In this document: positions 32,248 to 41,857 of the stretch, one piece after another
How the letters are laid out: every line of letters begins with the position of its first letter
How positions within the stretch are numbered: position 1 is the stretch's first letter
NCBI RefSeq assembly: GCF_050278625.1
Contig: NZ_JBNNTI010000008.1
Location: 1 to 64,000 of the forward strand
Source of the DNA: Viridibacillus sp050278625
Lineage (GTDB): Bacteria; Bacillota; Bacilli; Bacillales_A; Planococcaceae
Length of the DNA: 64,000 nt
Direction: 5' to 3'
Made by a program: the position numbers and the translations under genes
Notes under the pieces: model-generated
Told to the model about the DNA's origin: nothing
What the model saw: the letters and a program-made list of their open reading frames with translations, nothing else
Database searches by the model: none

Positions 32248-33516
32248 TTGTTCAAATTTAATGACGAAAAAGGCAATTTAAAATGCTCATTCTGTGGCAA
32301 ACCACAAGAACAAGTTCGTAAACTGGTTGCAGGACCAGGTGTATATATTTGTGATGAATGTATCGAGTTGTGTTCTGAAATCGTAGTTGAAGAACTAGGT
32401 ACAGAAGAAGAAGTAGAACTAAAAGATATTCCGAAACCAAAAGAGATTCTTGCAATTTTGGATGATTATGTCATCGGTCAAGAGCGTGCGAAAAAAGCCC
32501 TATCTGTTGCGGTATATAATCACTATAAACGTGTGAACTCAAACAGTGTAATTGACGATGTAGAACTTTCAAAATCGAATATCGTATTAATCGGACCAAC
32601 TGGTAGTGGTAAAACATTACTAGCTCAAACATTGGCACGTATTATTGATGTACCGTTTGCTATTGCGGATGCTACATCTCTAACTGAAGCTGGTTATGTA
32701 GGTGAGGATGTTGAGAACATTCTGCTTAAACTGATCCAATCTGCAGATTACGATATCGAACGTGCTGAAAAAGGGATTATTTATATTGATGAAATCGATA
32801 AAGTAGCCCGTAAATCAGAAAACCCATCGATTACACGTGATGTATCTGGTGAAGGTGTACAACAAGCTCTTCTGAAAATTTTAGAAGGCACAGTTGCTAG
32901 CGTTCCTCCACAAGGTGGACGTAAACATCCACATCAAGAGTTTATCCAAATTGATACTACAAATATTCTATTCATCGTTGGTGGAGCATTCGACGGAATT
33001 GAATCTATCATTAAACGACGTTTAGGCCAAAAAGTAATTGGCTTCGGTTCGAATGGTAAGAAAAACGAACCGGAAGATAATAACTTGATGAAGTATTTAA
33101 TCCCAGAAGATCTATTGAAATTTGGATTAATCCCTGAATTTATTGGTCGTCTTCCGGTATTAGCAAGTCTTGAACAGCTTGATGCTGAAACGCTTGTTCA
33201 AATTTTAACTGAGCCTAAAAACGCGCTTTCTAAGCAATATCAAAAAATGCTGGCTCTTGATGATGTTGAACTTGAGTTCAATCAAGATGCATTATTGGAA
33301 ATTGCTAAAGAAGCAATCGAACGTAAAACAGGTGCTCGTGGTTTACGCTCAATTATCGAAAACATTATGTTAGATGTTATGTTTGAACTACCTTCTCGTG
33401 ATGATATTTCAAAATGTATCATTACGAAAGAAACGATTACAGAAAAAGCTCGTCCAAAACTTCTACTTGAAGATGGAACTGAGTTAAAATCAGACAGCGA
33501 AAAAACATCTGCCTAA
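32248..33516 (+). CDS. clpX: ATP-dependent Clp protease ATPase subunit ClpX
   Basis: A 422-residue AAA+ unfoldase that feeds substrates to ClpP. The N-terminal C4 zinc domain (CSFCGK...CDECIELC) dimerises and binds adaptors. Walker A is GPTGSGKT at 116-123, Walker B IIYIDEIDK follows, then sensor and pore loops, including the IGF loop that docks ClpP (KVIGFGS). The start is TTG, preceded by AGGGGTGA. Monocistronic between two terminators, as in B. subtilis. Confidence 0.97.
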   Translation: MFKFNDEKGNLKCSFCGKPQEQVRKLVAGPGVYICDECIELCSEIVVEELGTEEEVELKDIPKPKEILAILDDYVIGQERAKKALSVAVYNHYKRVNSNSVIDDVELSKSNIVLIGPTGSGKTLLAQTLARIIDVPFAIADATSLTEAGYVGEDVENILLKLIQSADYDIERAEKGIIYIDEIDKVARKSENPSITRDVSGEGVQQALLKILEGTVASVPPQGGRKHPHQEFIQIDTTNILFIVGGAFDGIESIIKRRLGQKVIGFGSNGKKNEPEDNNLMKYLIPEDLLKFGLIPEFIGRLPVLASLEQLDAETLVQILTEPKNALSKQYQKMLALDDVELEFNQDALLEIAKEAIERKTGARGLRSIIENIMLDVMFELPSRDDISKCIITKETITEKARPKLLLEDGTELKSDSEKTSA

Positions 33517-33527
33517 TCACTGATTGA

Positions 33528-33580
33528 AAAGCTGGCTTCGAATAAGTGCCAATCAGCACTACTCGAAAGCCGGCTTTTTT
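33528..33580 (+). terminator. terminator of clpX
   Basis: A long hairpin with outer stem AAGCTGGCTTCGA (from 33529) against its complement ending at 33577 and an inner AGTGC/GCACT stem, then six or seven Ts. Confidence 0.8.
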
Positions 33581-33702
33581 TAAATAAAATTCAGTCGATA
33601 AACACTTATGAAGAGTAAAATTGAAATGGTAATCATTTCTGCAATTAATAATGTTTGATTTGCGGGTAAATCGGACAAAATCTAATGGAGGTGATCACCC
33701 GC

Positions 33703-36030
33703 ATGACTGAAGTGAAAAAAACGAAAAATATCCCATTATTGCCTTTAAGAGGTTTACTCGTTTATCCCACAATGGTATTACATATCGATGTAGGTCGTGA
33801 GCGTTCTGTTGCAGCTCTTGAACATGCAATGCTGGAAGATAATCTTATCTTCTTAGTCACTCAAAAAGAGATGAGCATTGAAAATCCTACGCCGGATGAT
33901 TTATATACAGTCGGTACAGTCGCATATGTAAAACAAATGCTAAAGTTACCAAATGGAACTATTCGTGTACTTGTTGAAGGGTTAAATCGTGCGAAAGTCG
34001 TTGATTATCGCGATGCTGAAGAATTTGCAGTTGTGGAAATAGAAAACTTCGAAGATTCCAACACTGTAGATGCTGAAACAGAAGCCTTAATGCGCACTCT
34101 TCTTACTTATTTTGAAAAGTACTCAAAAGCTTCGAGTAAAGTAACAACAGAAACATATGATACTGTTGCTGATATTGAAGAACCAGGCCGCTTTGCAGAT
34201 ATGGTTGCTTCTTATTTGCCGTTGAAAATTAATGGTAAACAAGAGATTCTTAAAATCATCGACGTTAAGGAACGTTTAGAGATATTAATCCAACGTTTAC
34301 ATGATGAGCAAGAAGTCTTGAATCTTGAGAAAAAGATTAGCTCTAAAGTAAAACGTGCAATGGAAAAAGCGCAAAAAGAATTCTACTTACGCGAACAAAT
34401 GAAGGCGATTCAAACAGAGCTTGGTGATCGTGAAGGTAAAACCGGTGAAGTTTCTGAGTTGAAAAAGAAAATTCAAGAATCAGGAATGCCTGAATCTACA
34501 TTAAAAGCAGCGTATAAAGAATTAGATCGATACGAAAAATTGCCTGCAGCAGCAGCTGAAAGTGGCGTTATTCGTAGTTATATTGATTGGCTTGTTGCTT
34601 TACCATGGAAGGAAAAGACGGAAGATAGACACGATATTAAGATGGCAGAAAAAGTTTTGAATCGTGATCATGAAGGGCTTGATAAAGTAAAAGAACGAAT
34701 TCTTGAATACTTATCAGTTCGACAATTAAAACAATCTTTACGTGGTCCAATTTTATGTTTAGCGGGGCCTCCTGGAGTAGGTAAAACTTCTTTAGCTAAA
34801 TCGATTTCTGAAGCTTTAAATCGTAAATTTGTCCGTATTTCACTTGGTGGTGTACGAGATGAATCTGAAATTCGAGGTCACAGAAGAACATATGTGGGTG
34901 CAATGCCTGGTCGTATCATACAAGGTATGAAAAAAGCCGGTACAGTAAACCCTGTATTTTTACTTGATGAAATAGATAAGATGTCAAATGATTTTCGAGG
35001 AGATCCCTCAGCTGCTATGCTTGAAGTATTAGACCCAGAGCAAAACAATACATTTAGTGATCATTACATTGAAGAAACATATGATTTATCAAACGTATTA
35101 TTTGTTGCAACAGCAAATGATTTAAGTACGATTCCTGGACCATTGCTTGATCGTATGGAAATCATTACAATAGCGGGATATACAGAGCAAGAAAAGCATG
35201 AAATTTCGAAAAAACATCTCATTCCGAAGCAACTAAGAGAGCATGGTTTAACGAAAACTCAATTGCAAATTCGTGACGATGCTATTATTGATTTAATCAG
35301 ATTTTACACGCGAGAAGCAGGTGTCCGAGGCTTAGAACGTCAAATTGCAACACTTTGCCGTAAAGCGGCGATGCAAATAGTTGCAGGTGATAAAAAGCGT
35401 GTTGTAATGGCGGCAAAAAACCTTGAAGATATTCTTGGAAAACACCGTTTCCATTACGGACAAGCTGAAACAGAAAACCAAATAGGTGTGGCGACTGGAT
35501 TAGCTTATACAACGGTTGGTGGTGATACTTTGCAAATTGAAGTATCATTAACTCCTGGTAAAGGTAAATTACAGTTAACAGGTAAACTTGGTGACGTGAT
35601 GAAGGAATCTGCTCAAACGGCATTATCTTATGTACGTTCAAAATCAGAGGATCTGAATATTGACTCGGAATTCTTCGACAAACATGATATTCACATTCAC
35701 GTGCCCGAAGGAGCCGTACCAAAAGATGGTCCATCAGCGGGAATTACAATCGTAACAGCTATTACATCTGCTATTACAAAACGTCCAATCCGACGAGAAG
35801 TTGGTATGACAGGAGAAGTGACGTTGCGAGGAAGAGTATTACCAATTGGTGGTTTGAAAGAAAAAACGTTAGGGGCGCATCGTGCAGGCTTAACGACAAT
35901 TATTTTACCGAAAGACAATGAACGCGATATTGATGATATACCAGATAGTGTTCGTGAACAGCTTTCATTTAAGATAGTGTCAAACGCAGATGAAGTACTG
36001 GAAATAGCGTTAGACGGAGGAGAAATATGA
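33703..36030 (+). CDS. lonA: ATP-dependent protease LonA
   Basis: A 775-residue soluble AAA+ protease that degrades misfolded and regulatory proteins. It has an N-terminal LON substrate domain (about 10-200), a coiled-coil linker, and an AAA+ module with Walker A GPPGVGKT at 355-362 and Walker B FLLDEIDK. The C-terminal Ser-Lys protease domain has the catalytic Ser678 in DGPSAG and a Lys in GGLKEKTL. The ATG at 33703 is chosen because GGAGGTGAT sits at proper spacing; an upstream in-frame ATG at 33685 overlaps that site. Length equals B. subtilis LonA. It overlaps engB by four bases. Confidence 0.97.
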   Translation: MTEVKKTKNIPLLPLRGLLVYPTMVLHIDVGRERSVAALEHAMLEDNLIFLVTQKEMSIENPTPDDLYTVGTVAYVKQMLKLPNGTIRVLVEGLNRAKVVDYRDAEEFAVVEIENFEDSNTVDAETEALMRTLLTYFEKYSKASSKVTTETYDTVADIEEPGRFADMVASYLPLKINGKQEILKIIDVKERLEILIQRLHDEQEVLNLEKKISSKVKRAMEKAQKEFYLREQMKAIQTELGDREGKTGEVSELKKKIQESGMPESTLKAAYKELDRYEKLPAAAAESGVIRSYIDWLVALPWKEKTEDRHDIKMAEKVLNRDHEGLDKVKERILEYLSVRQLKQSLRGPILCLAGPPGVGKTSLAKSISEALNRKFVRISLGGVRDESEIRGHRRTYVGAMPGRIIQGMKKAGTVNPVFLLDEIDKMSNDFRGDPSAAMLEVLDPEQNNTFSDHYIEETYDLSNVLFVATANDLSTIPGPLLDRMEIITIAGYTEQEKHEISKKHLIPKQLREHGLTKTQLQIRDDAIIDLIRFYTREAGVRGLERQIATLCRKAAMQIVAGDKKRVVMAAKNLEDILGKHRFHYGQAETENQIGVATGLAYTTVGGDTLQIEVSLTPGKGKLQLTGKLGDVMKESAQTALSYVRSKSEDLNIDSEFFDKHDIHIHVPEGAVPKDGPSAGITIVTAITSAITKRPIRREVGMTGEVTLRGRVLPIGGLKEKTLGAHRAGLTTIILPKDNERDIDDIPDSVREQLSFKIVSNADEVLEIALDGGEI

Positions 36031-36608
36031 AAGTTAATAATGTAGAAATGGTCATTAGTGCAGTTCGACCAGCACAATATCCAGAGGATGGTCTGCCAGA
36101 GTTCGCTTTGGCAGGACGTTCAAATGTAGGGAAGTCATCTTTTATCAATCGAATGATTGGACGTAAAAGCATGGCGCGTATTTCATCTAAACCCGGGAAA
36201 ACGCAAACGCTAAACTTTTATAAAATTGAAGAGCAGCTATTTTTTGTGGATGTTCCAGGTTATGGGTATGCGAAGGTTTCGAAATCTGAGCGTGAGGCTT
36301 GGGGCAAAATGATTGAACAATATTTCACAAGTCGCCCAATTTTAAAGGCAGTTGTGTTAATTGTAGATATTCGTCATAAGCCAACAGTTGATGACTGTAT
36401 GATGTATGATTTCTTGAAGCATTATAATATTCCAGTTATCGTTGTTGCAACGAAAGCAGATAAAATTGTAAAAGGTAAGTGGGACAAGCATAAAAAAGTT
36501 GTTAAAGAAGTTTTAGATATGGATCCAAATGATCCACTTATTTTATTCTCTTCTGAAAAAAGTATGGGTATGGACCAAGCTTGGGCAGAGATAGAAAAAA
36601 GAATGTAA
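36027..36608 (+). CDS. engB: ribosome biogenesis GTPase EngB (YsxC)
   Basis: A 193-residue essential GTPase needed for 50S subunit assembly. P-loop GRSNVGKS at 30-37, DVPGYG (G3) and TKAD (G4, base specificity) are all present. Its ATG overlaps the lonA stop (ATGA), so translation is coupled, with GGAGGAG as the ribosome site. This lonA-engB pair is conserved across Bacilli. Confidence 0.96.
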   Translation: MKVNNVEMVISAVRPAQYPEDGLPEFALAGRSNVGKSSFINRMIGRKSMARISSKPGKTQTLNFYKIEEQLFFVDVPGYGYAKVSKSEREAWGKMIEQYFTSRPILKAVVLIVDIRHKPTVDDCMMYDFLKHYNIPVIVVATKADKIVKGKWDKHKKVVKEVLDMDPNDPLILFSSEKSMGMDQAWAEIEKRM

Positions 36609-36620
36609 GAGTTTCATATA

Positions 36621-36654
36621 AAGAGCGCAAGGTTATTTTCTTGTGCTCTTTTAT
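36621..36654 (+). terminator. terminator of lonA-engB
   Basis: AAGAGCGCAAG (36621-36631) pairs with CTTGTGCTCTT (36640-36650), one G-U pair, followed by TTATT. Confidence 0.75.
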
Positions 36655-36743
36655 TATGTATTGAATAGTTATGTGTTCGTTGGGGGAAAATAATTTCTAA
36701 AGCAACATAGTTGTTGTTCGACAATTTTTTTGATACACTTACA

Positions 36744-36758
36744 TTATAATTATTCTAA
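36744..36758. promoter_or_regulatory. PerR-like box upstream of hemA
   Basis: TTATAATTATTCTAA differs from the PerR consensus TTATAATnATTATAA at one position. In B. subtilis the hemAXCDBL operon is repressed by PerR, so position and match agree. TATAAT inside the box (36745-36750) may double as a -10. Confidence 0.65.
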
Positions 36759-36823
36759 ATAAGAAACACTCTATTATCATTCATACGCTGTTCACAATTA
36801 AAACTAGCCGTGACAGACATTTA

Positions 36824-36832
36824 TGCTATAAT
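36824..36832 (+). promoter_or_regulatory. extended -10 promoter of the hem operon
   Basis: TGCTATAAT (TGn plus TATAAT at 36827-36832) lies 41 bases before the hemA start. The -35 region is poor, as often with extended -10 promoters. Confidence 0.5.
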
Positions 36833-36873
36833 AGAAATCGTGAATTAGATGAACGTGAGAGGTGTATGATTTC

Positions 36874-38238
36874 ATGCATACCATCGTAGTAGGCTTGAAT
36901 TATAAGACAGCGCCCGTAGAGATTCGTGAAAAATTCTCATTTATTGAGAGTGAAATACCGAATGCTATGAGAGCTCTTCAAAATCAAAAAAGCATATTAG
37001 AAAACGTAATTGTATCTACATGTAACCGAACAGAAGTGTATGCTGTTGTCGATCAATTGCATACCGGACGCCACTATATAAAACAATTCCTAGCAGATTG
37101 GTTTAAAGTGCCTGTTGAAACTTTTTCTGCTCATTTATATATTCGTGAAGATGAACAGTCGATGGAGCATTTGTTCCGTGTAACTGCAGGAATAGATTCA
37201 ATGGTACTTGGAGAGACACAAATCCTTGGACAAGTTCGTACAAGCTTCTTAAGTAGTCAAGAAATCGGTGCAACTGGTACGGTATACAATAAGTTATTTA
37301 AACAAGCAATTACATTTGCAAAACGTGCACATGGTGAAACAGCCATTGGCGAAAATGCAGTGTCTGTTTCTTATGCAGCTGTAGAGCTGGCTAAGAAAAT
37401 CTTTGGTTCACTAGAACAGAAGCATGTTGCTATTTTAGGCGCAGGTAAAATGGGTGAGCTAGCGATTCAAAACTTGTATGGTAGCGGTGTTGGTAAAGTG
37501 ACAGTCGTTAACCGTACATTTGAAAAGGCAGAATTACTTGCTTCTAAATTTGAAGGAACAGCAAAATCAATGCAAGAGCTCCAATGTACACTTCTTGAAG
37601 CGGATATTTTAATCAGTTCAACAGGTGCGACAAACTATGTTATTGACTCTGAATTAATGCAATTTGTAGAACGTTTAAGAAAAGGAAAACCATTGTTTAT
37701 GGTAGATATTGCTGTGCCGCGTGATTTAGATCCAAGTATTGGCGATTTACCAAATGTCTTTTTATATGATATCGATGATTTACAAGGTATTGTTGAGGCA
37801 AATCTTGCTGAGCGTGAACGTGCTGCTAAGCAAATTTCGTCAATGATTGACACAGAAATTGGTGACTTCCAAGATTGGTTAACAACGCTCGGTGTTGTCC
37901 CTGTAATTGCTGCACTTCGTAAAAAAGCGGCAACAATTCAAGAGGAAACAATGCAAAGTATTGAAAATAAAATGCCTGATTTAACTGATCGAGAGAAAAA
38001 AGTGTTAAGTAAGCATACGAAATCAATCATTAACCAACTATTGAAAGAACCAATTTTGCAAGCTAAGGAAATGGCGAGTTCATCAAAAGCCAATGAACAA
38101 TTACAGCTATTCCAACAAATTTTCGGAATCGAAGATGCTGTGCAAGATGAGGTGGAAAAGCACCAACTTGAAGAAAAAAATCGAATGCAAAAAATAGCAG
38201 AAGAAGCACAATCTTCTAGTCCTGGATTATCATATTAA
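36874..38238 (+). CDS. hemA: glutamyl-tRNA reductase
   Basis: A 454-residue NADPH enzyme for the first committed step of C5-pathway haem synthesis: glutamyl-tRNA to glutamate-1-semialdehyde. The catalytic Cys50 is in STCNRTE, a Rossmann motif GAGKMGELA lies near 188, and the C-terminal dimerisation helix is present. The ATG at 36874 follows GAGAGGTG at nine bases; an in-frame GTG at 36862 lies inside that site. First gene of hemAXCDBL, behind a PerR-like box. In relatives HemA is also controlled by HemX and haem. Confidence 0.96.
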   Translation: MHTIVVGLNYKTAPVEIREKFSFIESEIPNAMRALQNQKSILENVIVSTCNRTEVYAVVDQLHTGRHYIKQFLADWFKVPVETFSAHLYIREDEQSMEHLFRVTAGIDSMVLGETQILGQVRTSFLSSQEIGATGTVYNKLFKQAITFAKRAHGETAIGENAVSVSYAAVELAKKIFGSLEQKHVAILGAGKMGELAIQNLYGSGVGKVTVVNRTFEKAELLASKFEGTAKSMQELQCTLLEADILISSTGATNYVIDSELMQFVERLRKGKPLFMVDIAVPRDLDPSIGDLPNVFLYDIDDLQGIVEANLAERERAAKQISSMIDTEIGDFQDWLTTLGVVPVIAALRKKAATIQEETMQSIENKMPDLTDREKKVLSKHTKSIINQLLKEPILQAKEMASSSKANEQLQLFQQIFGIEDAVQDEVEKHQLEEKNRMQKIAEEAQSSSPGLSY

Positions 38239-38253
38239 TGAAATTTTTTTAGG

Positions 38254-38307
38254 AGGCGTTTTCGTATCTGTATGGTAAACTAATAGATGCGAAATCGTCT
38301 TTTTTTT
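38254..38307 (+). terminator. intercistronic terminator/attenuator between hemA and hemX
   Basis: A long stem (38254-38269 with 38285-38300, one internal mismatch and two G-U pairs) is followed by about seven Ts, inside an otherwise continuous operon. It would lower expression of hemX and later genes relative to hemA. Confidence 0.7.
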
Positions 38308-38338
38308 CGGACGAAAGTTAAATATAAAGGAGTAAGTT

Positions 38339-39169
38339 ATGGCTGATTTGACGATGACAAGACTACATGAAGCGATGGTCGTCTTATATGCAATCAGTCT
38401 TGTATTCTATTTTATAGATTATTTAAATAAGGATGCAAAAGCTCACCGTGTTGCATTTTGGCTACTTTCCATCGTATGGGTTTTACAATCAGTGTTTTTA
38501 GTAATGTATATAGTGGAGACGCATCGTTTCCCTATACTATCGTTGTTTGAAGGGATATATTTCTATGCTTGGTTATTAATTACCATTTCTATTCTTTTAC
38601 ATTGTGTGTATCGAGTAGATTTACCTGTGTTCTTTATCAACGTAATTGGGTTCATCTTCATGACGATTCATACATTTGCACCATCGCAAATTGCACAGTC
38701 ACCAGTAGGAGAAGCTTTAAGTTCTGAACTTTTATTTATCCATATTACGTTTGCAATACTTTCGTATGTGGCATTCTCGTTATCGTTTGTTTTTTCGACA
38801 TTATATTTGATCTTATATAATGTATTAAAGAAAAAGAAATGGACGAAACAATGGTCGAGGCTTCCATCATTACAGCAAACTGAGCAAGGGATGACGGCTT
38901 CATTATTAACGGGTATACCGTTATTATTAATAAGTTTAATTTTAGGCTTACAATGGGCATATTTAACATTAGATAACGTATCTGTATTTGATGTGAAAAT
39001 TATCGGTTCTTTTATTTCATTGTTAATATATTGTTTCATCATATATGGAAATCGAAAAGCAAAATTATATTCAACGAATTATGCATGGGCTCATGTGTAT
39101 GCATTTCTATTCGTGATTATCAATTTCTTTTTAGGAAGCAGGTTGTCTGATTTTCATCTTTGGTATTAA
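38339..39169 (+). CDS. hemX: HemX, cytochrome c assembly-like membrane protein
   Basis: A 276-residue membrane protein with about eight hydrophobic helices, similar to CcsA/ResC-type cytochrome c assembly proteins. It sits between hemA and hemC as in B. subtilis, where HemX lowers the steady-state level of HemA. Conserved aromatic stretch GLQWAYLTL. AAGGAG precedes the ATG. The hemA-hemX gap contains a terminator hairpin. Confidence 0.88.
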   Translation: MADLTMTRLHEAMVVLYAISLVFYFIDYLNKDAKAHRVAFWLLSIVWVLQSVFLVMYIVETHRFPILSLFEGIYFYAWLLITISILLHCVYRVDLPVFFINVIGFIFMTIHTFAPSQIAQSPVGEALSSELLFIHITFAILSYVAFSLSFVFSTLYLILYNVLKKKKWTKQWSRLPSLQQTEQGMTASLLTGIPLLLISLILGLQWAYLTLDNVSVFDVKIIGSFISLLIYCFIIYGNRKAKLYSTNYAWAHVYAFLFVIINFFLGSRLSDFHLWY

Positions 39170-39187
39170 TAGAGAGGTTGGATTATT

Positions 39188-40120
39188 GTGAGGAAAATAG
39201 TAGTAGGTTCAAGAAGAAGTAAACTTGCTTTAACGCAAACTAATTGGTTTATCAATCAACTGAAACAGGCGGGGGTTCCGTTTGAATTTGAAGTCAAAGA
39301 AATCGTGACTAAGGGTGACCAAATTTTAGATGTTCAACTTTCTAAAGTGGGCGGTAAAGGTCTATTTGTAAAAGAAATCGAACAAGAACTTTTCGATAAA
39401 GGCATTGATTTTGCCGTGCACAGTATGAAAGACATGCCTGCTGTTCTACCAGAAGGTCTTGTAATCGGCTGTATACCTCCGCGTGAAGATGCACGTGATG
39501 CTTTCATTTCAAAAGGCCATGTGAAATTTGCGGACCTTCCAAAAGGTGCGGTTGTTGGAACAAGTAGCTTACGCCGTAGTGCACAATTATTAGTTCAACG
39601 TCCAGATATCAAAATTAAATGGATTCGTGGAAACGTAGATACACGTTTGGAGAAACTTGAAACAGGTGAATATGATGCGATTATTTTAGCAGCAGCTGGT
39701 TTAAAACGACTTGGCTGGAGTCAAGATGTCGTAACAGAATACTTATCTACTGAAATGTGTATCCCAGCTGTTGGACAAGGTTCTCTAGGTATTGAGTGTC
39801 GTAGTGATGATGCAGAATTATTAGCTGAACTTGCAAAATTAACAGACAAAGCAACTTGGGAAGAAGCACATGCGGAGCGAGCATATCTTGCAGCGATGGA
39901 TGGCGGTTGCCAAGTACCGATCGCGGGTTACGCAAAATATGACGGAAAACAAATTGAATTAACGGGTTTAGTAGCAGCTCCAGATGCCTCTGTTATTTAT
40001 AAAGAAACGTTTACGATGGAAGATGCTAAAGCAGTTGGAGAGGAAGTTGCTCGTATTTTGACAGAGCAAGGAGCCTTTGATTTAATTCAAAAAGTTAAGG
40101 CTGAGCAAGATGCTAAATGA
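39188..40120 (+). CDS. hemC: porphobilinogen deaminase (hydroxymethylbilane synthase)
   Basis: A 310-residue enzyme joining four porphobilinogen units into hydroxymethylbilane. The dipyrromethane cofactor is attached to Cys241 (GGCQVPI). Substrate-binding arginine motifs TSSLRR and WIRGNVDTR and the active-site HSMKDMP are present. GTG start after AGAGGTTGG. Its end overlaps hemD by 11 bases. Confidence 0.97.
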   Translation: MRKIVVGSRRSKLALTQTNWFINQLKQAGVPFEFEVKEIVTKGDQILDVQLSKVGGKGLFVKEIEQELFDKGIDFAVHSMKDMPAVLPEGLVIGCIPPREDARDAFISKGHVKFADLPKGAVVGTSSLRRSAQLLVQRPDIKIKWIRGNVDTRLEKLETGEYDAIILAAAGLKRLGWSQDVVTEYLSTEMCIPAVGQGSLGIECRSDDAELLAELAKLTDKATWEEAHAERAYLAAMDGGCQVPIAGYAKYDGKQIELTGLVAAPDASVIYKETFTMEDAKAVGEEVARILTEQGAFDLIQKVKAEQDAK

Positions 40121-40874
40121 TTTACCTCTTAGCGGAGACAAAATCGTTTTAACAGGCACGCATGTTACAGCATCCGTGGAAAAGCAAATTGAACAATTAG
40201 GCGGTCAGGCTATACACCTACCGCTTATTACTATTAATGAGATTAAAAGTGACATGGACCGACAGTGTCTTGAAAAAAGTAAGCAGTATGATTGGCTTAT
40301 TTTCACAAGCCAAAATGCGGTCCTTGCTTTTAAAAGTAAAATACAGCGTTTTCATTTCAATTTATCTGAGTGGTCATGTAAAGTAGCTGCTGTTGGTGCA
40401 AAAACAGCGGAAGCTCTTGAGGAGATAGGCTTTGAGATAAACTTTATGCCGTCAACTTTTAGTGCAGATGTATTTGTACAAGAGTTCCCTGCTGTTGCAG
40501 GAAACGGAGTATCTTGTCAGTTTTTTAAAGGTTCGATGGCAAAGGGTACTATAGTAAAAGGTTTATCTTATCATGTCGATGAATGGACTATCTATGAAAC
40601 GGTTCAAACGACAGAACATATCAAAGAACTGCTAACTCTTTTAAAAGAACCGACAAATGTAAGTATTACCTTTGCCAGTCCATCTGCCGTAGAGGTTTTT
40701 ACAAAGTATATTGCAAAGGTGATTGGTTGGCATTCATTTAAAGTTCTATCCATAGGGCATATCACTGAGCAAGCGCTAATTAAGGCAGGAGCTAAAGTTG
40801 ATGTAAAGCCATCCACTTATACAATGAAAGCATTGGTTCAAGAGTTAGCTAATAGAAAGGAACATCTAAAATGA
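40110..40874 (+). CDS. hemD: uroporphyrinogen-III synthase
   Basis: A 254-residue cytosolic protein of the two-domain HemD fold. The family is poorly conserved. The TSQNAV, AVGAKTAEAL and FASPSAVEVF motifs and the position between hemC and hemB identify it. It inverts ring D while closing the macrocycle. It overlaps hemC by 11 bases and hemB by four, so translation is coupled. Confidence 0.93.
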   Translation: MLNDLPLSGDKIVLTGTHVTASVEKQIEQLGGQAIHLPLITINEIKSDMDRQCLEKSKQYDWLIFTSQNAVLAFKSKIQRFHFNLSEWSCKVAAVGAKTAEALEEIGFEINFMPSTFSADVFVQEFPAVAGNGVSCQFFKGSMAKGTIVKGLSYHVDEWTIYETVQTTEHIKELLTLLKEPTNVSITFASPSAVEVFTKYIAKVIGWHSFKVLSIGHITEQALIKAGAKVDVKPSTYTMKALVQELANRKEHLK

Positions 40875-41854
40875 AAGATTTAACATTTAAAAGAAATAGA
40901 CGTTTACGTCAATCTGCTACTATGCGTTCAATGGTAAAAGAAACATACTTGCATAAGGAAGATTTCATCTATCCGATTTTTGTCATGGAAGGCGAAAATA
41001 TAAAAAATGAAGTATCTTCAATGCCGGGTGTTTTCCAATTTTCAATTGACCGTTTAGGAGAAGAAATGGATGAAGTAGTATCACTAGGTATTCCTTCAGT
41101 TATTCTTTTTGGCTTACCAGCTGAAAAAGATGAAGTTGGTACTCAAGCATTCCATAATCACGGGATAGTTCAAGAGGCAACTCGTTTTGTGAAAAAGAAT
41201 TACCCAGAAATCGCTGTTATTGCGGACACATGCCTATGTGAATTTACTTCTCACGGTCACTGTGGTGTTGTGAATGGCAAAGAACAAATTTTAAATGATC
41301 CTTCACTAGATTTATTAGCAAAAACAGCAGTTTCACAAGCAGAAGCGGGAGCAGATATTATTGCACCATCTAATATGATGGATGGTTTTGTAACAGCGAT
41401 TCGTAAAGGCTTAGATGATGCTGGATTTGAAGATGTTCCAATTATGTCTTATGCAGTAAAATATGCTTCAGCATACTATGGTCCATTCCGTGATGCTGCT
41501 GATGGCGCACCTAAATTTGGTGACCGTAAAACATATCAAATGGATCCTTCAAATCGTATGGAAGCAATGCGTGAAGCCACTTCAGACGTAGAAGAAGGGG
41601 CAGATTTCTTAATCGTTAAACCAGCGTTAGCTTACTTAGATATCGTACGCGATGTACGTAATAACTACGATTTACCAATTGTTGCCTACAATGTAAGTGG
41701 AGAATATGCAATGGTCAAAGCAGCATCTATTAATGGCTGGATTGACGAAAAACAAACTGTTCTAGAAACACTACTAGGTATGAAACGCGCAGGAGCAGAC
41801 TTAATCATTACTTATCATGCAAAAGATGCAGTTCGTTGGATGGAGGGAAAATAA
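40871..41854 (+). CDS. hemB: delta-aminolevulinic acid dehydratase (porphobilinogen synthase)
   Basis: A 327-residue enzyme condensing two 5-aminolevulinate molecules to porphobilinogen. The Schiff-base lysines are Lys197 (VKYASAYYGPF) and the one in IVKPALAYLD. The zinc-binding cysteine loop DTCLCEFTSHGHCG marks the zinc-dependent type. Its ATG overlaps the hemD stop. AAAGGAA lies upstream. Confidence 0.97.
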   Translation: MKDLTFKRNRRLRQSATMRSMVKETYLHKEDFIYPIFVMEGENIKNEVSSMPGVFQFSIDRLGEEMDEVVSLGIPSVILFGLPAEKDEVGTQAFHNHGIVQEATRFVKKNYPEIAVIADTCLCEFTSHGHCGVVNGKEQILNDPSLDLLAKTAVSQAEAGADIIAPSNMMDGFVTAIRKGLDDAGFEDVPIMSYAVKYASAYYGPFRDAADGAPKFGDRKTYQMDPSNRMEAMREATSDVEEGADFLIVKPALAYLDIVRDVRNNYDLPIVAYNVSGEYAMVKAASINGWIDEKQTVLETLLGMKRAGADLIITYHAKDAVRWMEGK

Positions 41855-41857
41855 TTC

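Noticed and set aside
35297..36172. Minus-strand frames under lonA and engB
   Set aside because: Both host genes are certain, and the antisense frames have no start signals or protein-like features.
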